Source of the DNA: Arthrobacter_E sp044748305
GTDB taxonomy: Bacteria > Actinomycetota > Actinomycetes > Actinomycetales > Micrococcaceae
Reading direction: 5' to 3'
DNA: 64,000 nt
Assembly (NCBI RefSeq): GCF_044748305.1
Contig: NZ_JBIVFT010000002.1
Location: 1-64,000 of the forward strand
Positions within the stretch are counted from its first letter, which is position 1, and every line of letters begins with the position of its first letter. The notes beneath the pieces were generated by a model. That model was given only the letters and a program-made list of their open reading frames with translations, was not told the origin of the DNA and did no database searches. The position numbers were made by a program, and so were the translations under genes. Positions 31,504 through 39,104 of the stretch are shown here, one piece after another.

Positions 31504-31971
31504 ATGACCAGCCAGCTTCCCCCCGCACTCTCCGAGATCGTCGAGGACTTCCAGGCCCTTGAGGAACGTGAGCGTCTTCAGTTGCTCCTCGAGTTCTCCA
31601 AGGGACTCCCGGCATTGCCGGAGCGTCTGCAGGACCACCCAGAACTCCTTGAACAGGTCGTGGAGTGCCAGTCGCCGTTGTTCCTGACGATCGAGGGTGA
31701 AGGACGCGGCGAGGATGCCCGGATCGGGCTCTTCTTCCAGGCGCCCCCAGAGGCACCGACCACCCGAGGATTCGCGGGCGTTCTCCACGAGGGTCTCAAC
31801 GGTCTCTCCGCTTCAGCGATCCTGGCCGTCCCGGACGACATGCCGGAACTGCTCGGGCTGACGCGGGCCGTCTCACCGCTCCGCATGCGGGGCATGACGG
31901 CCATGCTCGGCAGGATCAAAAGGAAGGTCGCCGCCTACGTGGCTCAGACCACCGCACCCTCGGCTTCATGA
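31504..31971 (+). CDS. sufE: SufE-family sulfur acceptor
   Basis: A 155-residue protein of the SufE fold, which accepts sulfur from a cysteine desulfurase or, here perhaps, a rhodanese. The acceptor cysteine is in VVECQSPLFLTIEG near residue 60. I start it at the ATG giving MTSQLPPALSEIVEDF; the frame to 31408 lies inside sseA. No sufS or other suf gene is next to it, which points to a use separate from the main Suf operon. Confidence 0.93.
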   Translation: MTSQLPPALSEIVEDFQALEERERLQLLLEFSKGLPALPERLQDHPELLEQVVECQSPLFLTIEGEGRGEDARIGLFFQAPPEAPTTRGFAGVLHEGLNGLSASAILAVPDDMPELLGLTRAVSPLRMRGMTAMLGRIKRKVAAYVAQTTAPSAS

Positions 31972-31975
31972 GTTC

Positions 31976-32467
31976 ATGAGCTCCAGGAAAAAGCATGGCA
32001 CCGGGACCCCGGCCACTCTCGTTCTCGAGACGGCCGGGGTTCCGTTCATGCTGCATGGATACGACCACAACCCTCGTCATCCGAGTTTCGGCCAGGAGGC
32101 GGCGGAATCACTCGGCTTCGCCCCGGAACGCATCTTCAAAACGCTCATGATCCAGCTCGCCGATGGCATGGCCGTCGGGATCGTGCCGGTGACAGGGACT
32201 CTGGACCTGAAGGCCCTCGCCACGGCGTTGGGCCAGAAGAAGGCAGCCATGGCCGATCCCGCGGCCGCGCAACGGCGCACCGGTTACGTGCTCGGCGGCA
32301 TCTCGCCCCTGGGCCAGCGGACGCCGTCTCCGACGGTGCTGGACAGTTCCGCGACGGAGCACGGCACCATTCTCGTCTCGGGCGGTCGCCGGGGCCTCGA
32401 CGTCGAGCTGTCCCCCGCGGACCTGATTCGCCTGACGGGCGCGATCACCGCATCCATCAGGGCCTGA
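31976..32467 (+). CDS. ybaK: YbaK-type Cys-tRNA(Pro) deacylase
   Basis: Editing enzyme that clears cysteine from mischarged tRNA-Pro. The 163-residue product has the family start (HGTGTPATLVLETAGVPF), the conserved KTLMIQL with the catalytic Lys near residue 58, and GYVLGGISPLGQ near 110. It starts four bases after sufE ends, so it is probably in the sseA-sufE transcript. Confidence 0.94.
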   Translation: MSSRKKHGTGTPATLVLETAGVPFMLHGYDHNPRHPSFGQEAAESLGFAPERIFKTLMIQLADGMAVGIVPVTGTLDLKALATALGQKKAAMADPAAAQRRTGYVLGGISPLGQRTPSPTVLDSSATEHGTILVSGGRRGLDVELSPADLIRLTGAITASIRA

Positions 32468-32482
32468 CGCGTCCCGGGCCGC

Positions 32483-33766
32483 TCAGCCGCTTTGATTCGC
32501 CCCGCCGGGAGTTCTCCGCTCCTGCAACTGCTCGCCAAGCCAATCCCTCACGGTGCGTTCCCAGCGGGCCCGGTCCACGTTCCATTCGCGGGTGTGCCGC
32601 GCCTTCTGGAACGGCACGAAGGTGACCATCTCCGGGTTCCGTTCCGCCAGGCGCTCGGACGGCGCGAACGGCACGTAGTCATCGTCCACGCTGTGCAGGA
32701 TCAGGCTGGGGGTCCTCAACTCCACGGCACGGCTCAGCCAGTCCATGGACTTGAGGTCCACGGGGGCGGAAAGGCCCGTGAGACGGCGCCCCAGGGGGTG
32801 CGAAAGCATGAACTGTCCGTAGCGCCCCACCTCAGCCGGGATCTTGTTGAGACGGGCCTGGAACGCCAGGACATCGACCCAATCGATCACCGGTGCGTCC
32901 AGGACCATCGCCCTGATCGCGTGGCGGTTCTTCGACAGATCCGCCGCCTGGAGGGACACCGCGCCTCCCATCGACCAGCCGAACAACACGACGTCGCTCG
33001 CCCCGTGCTCAAGGGCGTAGCCGACGGCGGCCTCCACCTCACGCCATTCGGTACTGCCCAGTCCGTAGCGGCCCGCGTCGGCAGCAGGGGCCTCGCCGTC
33101 GTTGCGGTAGGAGATCAGCAGGCTGCTGAGTCCGAGCTCCTGCACCACCGGCAGGGCGCGCAGCCCTTCGATGCGGCTCGCACCCCGGCCATGAACCATG
33201 ATGGCCCAGACATCCTGCGCCTCACCCGAAGCGTGCCGGCTGCCGTTCTGCGACTCGCCGGGAGCCGGGACCAGCCAGGCGGGAAAGTCACCGATCTCAT
33301 CGCTGAGCGTGACCTCTTCGTAGGGAAAGCCCATGGCTCCGGGGTCGGGATAGCAGGCGCCACCCCACCGACCCCAGCGGACGGCGTGGATGTCGCCGGA
33401 ATAGACCTCCTCGATCTGCCGCTGGACTGTTCCTTCGGACGGCGAGTACGAGGTCACCCGGCCGATCCGGGCGTGCCCGGCGCCACCGTTGAAATGGAAG
33501 CTGTAGCTGCCCTCCACGGTGGTCTCTTCCGTGGCCGGGAAGATTCCTTCAAGCCCTTCCGGCCCACGGACCACCGCCAGGAGCTCCTCCGGTTCGGTCT
33601 TGACCCGGTCCGGAGTGATCACCCGCCGTGCGAAGTAGGCCGCCAAGGCCGAACTCCCGGCGCCCAGCAGCGCCGTGCCCGCCAGCGCGGCAGCAGCGCC
33701 GAGGCCGGCGATCCGGAGGAAGCCCGGTTTCCGCGGATTGCTCTTCTGCTGTTCCATGAACACCAT
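32483..33766 (-). CDS. Alpha/beta hydrolase with N-terminal membrane anchor
   Basis: A 427-residue protein. Residues 15-45 form a hydrophobic Ala/Gly/Leu helix after a positive start, so it is probably membrane-anchored or exported. The catalytic set is visible: nucleophile Ser in VVLFGWSMGGAVSL near 270, Asp in LHSVDDDYVPF near 365 and His in KARHTREWNVDR near 395. The region before it (residues 60-190) is unlike the core fold. I use the ATG at 33766 (MVFMEQQKSN) because GGAGG lies about nine bases upstream. Substrate unknown. Confidence 0.88.
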   Translation of the reverse strand: MVFMEQQKSNPRKPGFLRIAGLGAAAALAGTALLGAGSSALAAYFARRVITPDRVKTEPEELLAVVRGPEGLEGIFPATEETTVEGSYSFHFNGGAGHARIGRVTSYSPSEGTVQRQIEEVYSGDIHAVRWGRWGGACYPDPGAMGFPYEEVTLSDEIGDFPAWLVPAPGESQNGSRHASGEAQDVWAIMVHGRGASRIEGLRALPVVQELGLSSLLISYRNDGEAPAADAGRYGLGSTEWREVEAAVGYALEHGASDVVLFGWSMGGAVSLQAADLSKNRHAIRAMVLDAPVIDWVDVLAFQARLNKIPAEVGRYGQFMLSHPLGRRLTGLSAPVDLKSMDWLSRAVELRTPSLILHSVDDDYVPFAPSERLAERNPEMVTFVPFQKARHTREWNVDRARWERTVRDWLGEQLQERRTPGGANQSG

Positions 33767-33841
33767 TCTGCTGCCTCCGGGCCGCGAATCAGTACAAGGC
33801 GTTCTTCGTCTGTGAACAGCGCGCGGTCTAGTCTTAGTGCC

Positions 33842-34336
33842 ATGACTCAGCCCATCGTCATTCTGACGGAAACCACCTTGACCGAGACGGACCGCGGCAC
33901 CCTCAGCGAACTGCTGGACGGCGAGAGCTTCTCGGCACGTGTCCTGGTGCAAGCCGACACTCAGCGCCACCTGGTGCTTGATTTCGTCGAGCACCTGTCC
34001 CTCCTCGAGTTCTCCGAGGCGTTCCGCGAGTTCGGTGCTCCGGCACCGGACCAGGACTCGGCGCGGCAGGATGCCGCGACGGTTCTGAAGGACTCCCTCG
34101 CGGTGCTGGGCGATCTGTTCACCGAACTCGAAGGCACCGTGGTGGATGAGGGATCTTCGGTCCAGGCACTCGTCGACTCCGTGAAGGAGACGGGCGCCTC
34201 CCAGGCAGTCGTCTTCACCCGGCCGCATGCCCTCCTGGACACCTTCCACGCGGATCTGGCGAGCAAGGCGCAGCACGCGCTCGGACTTCCGGTGCTGCAT
34301 CTCTACGCGGGTTCGGGATTCATCGGGGACTCCTGA
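33842..34336 (+). CDS. Conserved-looking unknown protein
   Basis: A 164-residue acidic protein that I do not recognise. It starts with a strand-like MTQPIVILTE segment, has an Asp/Glu-rich helical middle (residues 35-110), and ends with strand-like QAVVFTRPH and LPVLHLYAGSG segments. The alternation suggests an alpha/beta sandwich and faintly recalls universal-stress proteins, but I see no ATP-binding GxxG motif. It is divergent from the hydrolase and 40 bases before msrB on the same strand, so it may be expressed with msrB. Confidence 0.75.
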   Translation: MTQPIVILTETTLTETDRGTLSELLDGESFSARVLVQADTQRHLVLDFVEHLSLLEFSEAFREFGAPAPDQDSARQDAATVLKDSLAVLGDLFTELEGTVVDEGSSVQALVDSVKETGASQAVVFTRPHALLDTFHADLASKAQHALGLPVLHLYAGSGFIGDS

Positions 34337-34376
34337 GCGTTATACGACTGGAGCCAGTGCAACCCGAGGAGGAACC

Positions 34377-34796
34377 ATGGACAAGCCCGGTAACGGCGCG
34401 AACGTCGTCAAGAGTGATGAGCAGTGGCGTCAGGAGTTGAGCCCCGAGGAGTATCACGTGCTCCGACAGGCCGGCACCGAGCGCGCGTACACCGGAGAGT
34501 ACTGGGACAGCCATCAGGAAGGGGTGTACGCCTGCCGCGCCTGCGGAGCCGAGCTGTTCACCAGCAAGGAGAAGTTCGACTCACATTGCGGCTGGCCGTC
34601 CTTCTTCGCGCCTCTTGCAGAGGGCCGCGTCCGGTATCTCCGTGATTCCACCCTCGGCATGGAGCGGGTCGAGGTGCGGTGCGCCAATTGCGATTCCCAT
34701 CTCGGTCACGTCTTCGAAGGCGAAGGGTACGGCACCCCGACTGATCAGCGATTCTGCATCAATTCGGTCTCTCTGCGCCTGAGGAACACCGACTGA
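34377..34796 (+). CDS. msrB: Peptide-methionine (R)-S-oxide reductase
   Basis: Repairs oxidised methionine in proteins. The 139-residue product has two zinc CxxC pairs (CRAC near residue 60 and CANC near 105) and the catalytic cysteine in RFCINSVSLRL near 130. It starts at an ATG with GAGGAGG a few bases upstream; the longer frame to 34227 lies in the previous gene. The family block SHCGWPSFF is present. Usual thioredoxin-dependent single-domain form. Confidence 0.97.
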   Translation: MDKPGNGANVVKSDEQWRQELSPEEYHVLRQAGTERAYTGEYWDSHQEGVYACRACGAELFTSKEKFDSHCGWPSFFAPLAEGRVRYLRDSTLGMERVEVRCANCDSHLGHVFEGEGYGTPTDQRFCINSVSLRLRNTD

Positions 34797-34855
34797 GAAT
34801 TCTGTCACCGGGATTCACCATCCAGCCGCTCCGCGCACCGCGCCGAGTCCGCTGT

Positions 34856-34900
34856 CAGGGGCGTGAATCAGCTACTCCGGGTAGCTGATTCACGCCCCTG
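34856..34900. repeat. Palindrome related to 243-311
   Basis: Two perfect 20-base arms (34856-34875 and 34881-34900) around the loop TCCGG. The arm shares GGGCG(T/C)GA(A/G)TCAGCTAC with the palindrome at 243-311, and partial outer pairing (GAGTCCGC / GCTGACTC) extends it. It lies in the gap after msrB. Confidence 0.7.
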
Positions 34901-35141
34901 TTCGCTGACTCAGCCGGTTCCGGTGCGGCTCGGAGCTTGGCGCCCGAGCAGTTCTTCCACAGTCCTTGGGCCTCGAAGCGGCCAAGGTCCCTTTAGAATA
35001 AGAACTTCTGATGCATGGGCTAATTTTGCATTAGACATGGTTACTCACGGCTAATCTGGACTCAGAGTTCATGACGGGGATCACAGGCGATCGCCTCATG
35101 GGAACACCCGCCTCCGGGCGCTGAAGGAGAAGGAGCAGGCC
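34901..35141 (+). promoter_or_regulatory. AT-rich leader of the DUF6421 cassette
   Basis: The stretch 34990-35060 is much richer in A and T than its surroundings. It contains the inverted repeat CTAAT-TTTGC-ATTAG (35020-35034), flanked by two CATGG copies (35014-35018 and 35036-35040). It is the likely control region of the downstream three-gene cassette. The regulator is unknown and no gene is seen. Confidence 0.4.
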
Positions 35142-36512
35142 ATGACCGCACCCACCATTGAGACCGGCACCCGCGTCACCGCGGAGCACCCCGCCTGGCA
35201 GCGGCTCAAGGAAGCCGCGAGCAGCGTTCAGCCGTTCCAGTCCAAGAACGGCTCCATCGAGGACGCCGCGAATCACGCCGCCGCCCGCCAGGCCGTCGAC
35301 GTCGTCATCGCCGCTGTCGCCGAGCTCGCCCCTCACTTCCCGCACGACGCCGACTACCTCCGCCTGCTGCAGGCGGATCTTCAGCGCTGGGCCGACGGCG
35401 GTTTCGGAGAGCCCGACTTCCTCGACTCCCTGATGGCCTTCCAGCCGCAGGAGCACCGTGTCGACGGCCTCCAGCACCTGGTCGTCTTCCCGATGTACAC
35501 CCAGAACGGCAGCACCCAGCGTCTGCTCGAAGCCGTGCTGGTGGACGTCCTCTGGCCGGAGTTCATCTCCGAGCTCGAAGCCGGCGCATACTCCAACAAG
35601 CTGTTCGTCCCGCTGAGCTTCGTCGACTTCACGGCCGGCTACGACACCAACTCCGCCGTGCTCTTCCCGGAGTCGGTGGCGGTGCGCGAGACCCCCACCT
35701 TCACCTGGGGAGCCATCTTCCAGGATCGCGAAGCCGCACGTTTCCGCCGCGTGCTGAAGGCCGCCGCTGAGATCACCTCGCTGGATCTTCCTGAGGATGC
35801 CGCGGAGCTCATCGAAGACCAGCAGCTGACGCAGGAGGCCTTCATCATGTGGGACCTCATCCACGACCGGACCCACATGCGTGGCGACCTGCCTTTCGAC
35901 CCGTTCATGATCAAGCAGCGCATGCCGTTCTTCCTGTACTCGCTCGAAGAACTCCGCTGCGACCTCACGGCCTTCCGCGAGTCCGTCCTCGTCGAGAAGG
36001 ATGAGAACGCCAGCCCCGAAGCGCGCAAGCACGCCAAGCTCGTTCAGTACGCGGTCATCTTCGACCGGATCTTCCGCTTCGCCATCACCGGCTCCCGCGT
36101 TCGCAACTACGATGGCCTGGGCGGCCAGCTGCTCTTCGCATGGATGCACCAGCACCGCGTGCTGCACTGGACCGACGGCAAGATGAGCATCGAGTGGGAC
36201 AGCGTCGCCGACGTCGTCGTCGCCCTCGGCGAGCAGATCGAAGAACTGTACTGGCGCTCCATCGACCGCCCGAAGGTCGCGCACTGGATCGCCGCCTACG
36301 AGATGATCACGGCCACCGTCACACCGCACCCGGCCTCCGTCTGGGCCAAGGGTCCCGACGCTCTGCCGCTGCACGGCACACCGCGTGAGATCACGGACCA
36401 GGTCATGGACGACGAGTTCCCGCTCTCCATGTTCTTCGAGGCTCTCGAGAAGAAGATGCGCACCGTCATCGAGTCGACCGCGGGCATCACCGGCGCCACC
36501 GCGCTGGCCTGA
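35142..36512 (+). CDS. DUF6421 family protein
   Basis: A 456-residue protein of a family (DUF6421) with no function I know. No signal peptide or membrane helix. Notable are a histidine cluster LIHDRTHMRGDLPFDPFM near residue 240 and a second histidine group WMHQHRVLHW near 340, which could form a metal site; that is inference. It has a clear leader region and is followed 36 bases later by a dehydrogenase and then a PLP lyase, both on the same strand. I recall the same three families side by side in Streptomyces, so it may be an enzyme acting with them. Confidence 0.85.
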   Translation: MTAPTIETGTRVTAEHPAWQRLKEAASSVQPFQSKNGSIEDAANHAAARQAVDVVIAAVAELAPHFPHDADYLRLLQADLQRWADGGFGEPDFLDSLMAFQPQEHRVDGLQHLVVFPMYTQNGSTQRLLEAVLVDVLWPEFISELEAGAYSNKLFVPLSFVDFTAGYDTNSAVLFPESVAVRETPTFTWGAIFQDREAARFRRVLKAAAEITSLDLPEDAAELIEDQQLTQEAFIMWDLIHDRTHMRGDLPFDPFMIKQRMPFFLYSLEELRCDLTAFRESVLVEKDENASPEARKHAKLVQYAVIFDRIFRFAITGSRVRNYDGLGGQLLFAWMHQHRVLHWTDGKMSIEWDSVADVVVALGEQIEELYWRSIDRPKVAHWIAAYEMITATVTPHPASVWAKGPDALPLHGTPREITDQVMDDEFPLSMFFEALEKKMRTVIESTAGITGATALA

Positions 36513-36548
36513 ATCCGGGTCACGGGAACGAGAGCCTAGACTCGACAC

Positions 36549-37268
36549 ATGAACAGCCTCACCGTTGTCGTCGCCGGCGGCAGCAGCCCTTCCGGGGTTG
36601 CTGCCGCCACGGCGTTTTCCCAGGCCGGCCACCGCGTCTACACGATCGGTTCGACGCCGGAACGCATTGAGGCCGCGGCGGCGGCCTCCTCAGAGAAGTC
36701 CGGGCGTGCGGTCACCCCGCTCGTCTGCGATCTCACCGATCACGACGCCGTCGAACGGCTCGCCGAGCGGATCGGCACCGAATCCGGCGGCGTGGATGCC
36801 CTCCTGCACCTCGTGGGCGGCTGGCGCGGTGGAACCTCGCTGCTGGACCAGAGCGACGCGGACTGGGACTTCCTGCACCGGCACGTCGTCCAGACCCTCC
36901 GCAACACGAGCCGGGCCTTCCTGCCGGCATTGCTGGCCTCCGAGCACGGCCGCTTCGTGATGGTGGGCTCCACCGTCGCCGAAAAGCCGACGGCGAAAGG
37001 CGCGAACTACGCCGCGGCGAAGGCCGCAGCCGAGGCCTGGACCCAGGCCATCGCCGACGCCTTCCGCACTGCTGAGTCACCGCGGGCCGCCGCCGTCGTG
37101 CTGGCGGTGAAGTCGCTCGTCGACGATGCGCAGCGCGCTGCTTCCCCGGAGCGGAAGTTCCCCGGCTACACGGACGTCACACAGCTCGCCGAAGCCGCGC
37201 TGGGCCTCTTCGCTCAGGACGCCTCGGAGATCAACGGCACTCGCCTCATCCTTCCCGCCTGGGCCTGA
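36549..37268 (+). CDS. Short-chain dehydrogenase/reductase
   Basis: A 239-residue classical-size SDR. The catalytic Ser and Tyr-x-x-x-Lys are present in VGSTVAEKPTAKGANYAAAK near residue 150. The cofactor motif is degenerate (VAGGSSPSGVAAA for TGxxxGxG), and the usual NNAG strand is replaced by LVGGW. It therefore still looks able to do redox chemistry, with NAD(P) use uncertain. It sits between DUF6421 and the threonine-aldolase-like gene with gaps of 36 and 38 bases, consistent with one operon. Substrate unknown. Confidence 0.88.
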   Translation: MNSLTVVVAGGSSPSGVAAATAFSQAGHRVYTIGSTPERIEAAAAASSEKSGRAVTPLVCDLTDHDAVERLAERIGTESGGVDALLHLVGGWRGGTSLLDQSDADWDFLHRHVVQTLRNTSRAFLPALLASEHGRFVMVGSTVAEKPTAKGANYAAAKAAAEAWTQAIADAFRTAESPRAAAVVLAVKSLVDDAQRAASPERKFPGYTDVTQLAEAALGLFAQDASEINGTRLILPAWA

Positions 37269-37306
37269 GCCCGGCACCGTATCGAGAACAGGAAAACGCA
37301 ATCCCC

Positions 37307-38371
37307 ATGGCAACTGCGCCCCTGCATGACATCGCCGTCCGCGGCTTCGCCTCGGACAACTACTCCGGGATCCACCCTGAGGTCCTCGGAGCCATCGCCC
37401 AGGCGAACGACGGCCACCAGGTGGCCTATGGCGAAGATGAGTACACGGCCCGCCTCGGCGAGGTGCTCGAAGGACACTTCGGCCCTGGCATCGAGTTCTT
37501 CCCCGTTTTCAACGGGACAGGAGCCAATGTGGTGGCCCTCCAGTCCCTGCTCCCCCGCTGGGGCGCCGTGGTGTGCGCCAATACGGCCCACATCAACGTG
37601 GATGAGAACGGCGCACCGGAGCGCGTGGGCGGCATCAAGCTGCTGTCGGTGCCGACCGACAACGGCAAGCTGACCCCGGAACTGATCGACCTGGAAGCCT
37701 GGGGCTTCGGTGACGAGCACCGTGCCCAGCCACTGGCGGTCTCGATCACCCAGAGCACTGAACTCGGCACCGTCTACACTCCCGAAGAGGTGCGCGCCAT
37801 CGCCGACCACGTGCATGCCAAGGGCATGAAGCTGCACATGGACGGCTCCCGGCTCGCCAACGCCGCCGCCAGCCTCGGCCTCCCCTTGCGCACCTTCACG
37901 CGCGACGCCGGCGTGGACATCCTGTCCTTCGGTGGCACGAAGAACGGTCTCATGCTCGGTGAGATCGTCGTGGCGCTCAACCCCGAAGCCGCCCCCGGCC
38001 TGATCTATCTGCGCAAGATGAACATGCAGCTCGCCTCGAAGATGCGGTTCATCTCGGCCCAGTTCATCGCTCTGCTGGAAGGCGACCTCTGGCTGCGTTC
38101 CGCCTCGCACTCCAATGCGATGGCACAGCGGCTCCGCGCCGCCGTCGAGGGCCTCCCCGGCGTCGAGATCACGCAGGAGACCCAGTCGAACGGCATCTTC
38201 GCCATCCTCCCGGAGGGCGTGGCCGACGCCGTACGGGCGAAGTTCCGCTTCTATGACTGGGACGCCGCCCGCCGCGAGGTCCGCTGGATGTGCTCCTTCG
38301 ACACCACCGAGGACGATGTGGACTCCTTCGCAGCCGCGCTGCGGGAGGAACTCGCCGCACGTCAGGGCTGA
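37307..38371 (+). CDS. Threonine-aldolase-like beta-eliminating lyase
   Basis: A 354-residue PLP enzyme of the aminotransferase fold. The Schiff-base lysine is in LSFGGTKNGLMLGE near residue 210, with HMDGSRLANAAASLG near 180 and the N-terminal RGFASDNYSGIHPEVL typical of low-specificity L-threonine aldolase (LtaE). Family members cleave beta-hydroxy amino acids to glycine and an aldehyde, and some relatives eliminate beta groups. Its place after an SDR suggests that an aldehyde or hydroxy-amino acid passes between them; this is inference. Confidence 0.88.
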   Translation: MATAPLHDIAVRGFASDNYSGIHPEVLGAIAQANDGHQVAYGEDEYTARLGEVLEGHFGPGIEFFPVFNGTGANVVALQSLLPRWGAVVCANTAHINVDENGAPERVGGIKLLSVPTDNGKLTPELIDLEAWGFGDEHRAQPLAVSITQSTELGTVYTPEEVRAIADHVHAKGMKLHMDGSRLANAAASLGLPLRTFTRDAGVDILSFGGTKNGLMLGEIVVALNPEAAPGLIYLRKMNMQLASKMRFISAQFIALLEGDLWLRSASHSNAMAQRLRAAVEGLPGVEITQETQSNGIFAILPEGVADAVRAKFRFYDWDAARREVRWMCSFDTTEDDVDSFAAALREELAARQG

Positions 38372-38428
38372 GTTTCCACTCCTCCTTTCAGGGCATGGAC
38401 TTGACGGGACTCGGTGACAATCCGTACG

Positions 38429-38464
38429 CGCGCGGGCGTGGCTCAATCGGGCCACGCCCGCGCG
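38429..38464. terminator. Hairpin after the DUF6421 cassette
   Basis: Perfect 14-base arms (38429-38442 and 38451-38464) around an eight-base loop, between the lyase stop (38371) and the DUF3000 GTG (38481). No T-run. Probable end of the cassette transcript. Confidence 0.55.
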
Positions 38465-38480
38465 GCAGTATTCTCGTGCC

Positions 38481-39077
38481 GTGAACGCCAATGCCCCGCT
38501 GCCCTCGGGCTTTCACCGGGCGCTGTCTTCGCTGAAGGCCGCCCGGTGCCGATCGGAGTTGCACTTCGAGGAGATCCCGGCCCCTGCCAGGCTCGCACCC
38601 TTCGCGGTCGCCCTGGGAGCGGAGATCCCCCCTGAGGTGCTGGGCGCCGGGCAAGGAGGCTCGGACGGAGTGGACCTGGCCACCGGTCGCTTCATCCTGC
38701 TGCACGATCCGGCCGGCTCTGCGATCTGGCGTGGTGACTTCCGGGTCGTGACCTTCATCCGCGCCCAGATGGACGCCGAGATGGGCAACGACGAGCTGCT
38801 CGGCGGTGTGGCCTGGACCTGGCTTGTGGAGGCACTTCAGGACCACGGAGCCGAGTACCGCGCTGCAGGCGGAACCGCGACCCGCGTGCTCTCAGACTCC
38901 TTCGGGACCTTGGCCGAACGGGGCAGCACCATCGACATCGAACTCCGGGCGTCCTGGACGCCGGCGGACTGGCAAGTGCGCAATCATCTGGAGGCGTGGG
39001 CCGACATGGTCTGCTCCTTCGCCGGCCTGCCACCCCTGCCCGAAGGCGTCAGCGCCCTTCCGGGACGCCGGTTCTGA
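38481..39077 (+). CDS. DUF3000 domain-containing protein
   Basis: A 198-residue protein of an actinobacterial family without a known function (Rv2680 in M. tuberculosis, from memory). It starts at a GTG 16 bases after the hairpin. A WTPADWQVRNHLEAWADM segment near residue 165 is family-typical. It lies 27 bases before RNase D on the same strand, an arrangement also remembered from mycobacteria, so the two may act in one process. No membrane helix or signal. Confidence 0.85.
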   Translation: MNANAPLPSGFHRALSSLKAARCRSELHFEEIPAPARLAPFAVALGAEIPPEVLGAGQGGSDGVDLATGRFILLHDPAGSAIWRGDFRVVTFIRAQMDAEMGNDELLGGVAWTWLVEALQDHGAEYRAAGGTATRVLSDSFGTLAERGSTIDIELRASWTPADWQVRNHLEAWADMVCSFAGLPPLPEGVSALPGRRF

Positions 39078-39104
39078 GGACTGTCCCGATAAACTGAGAA
39101 GACC

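Noticed and set aside
30497..31756. Minus-strand frame opposite the rhodanese and sufE
   Set aside because: Both plus-strand genes have complete family motifs; this frame has none.
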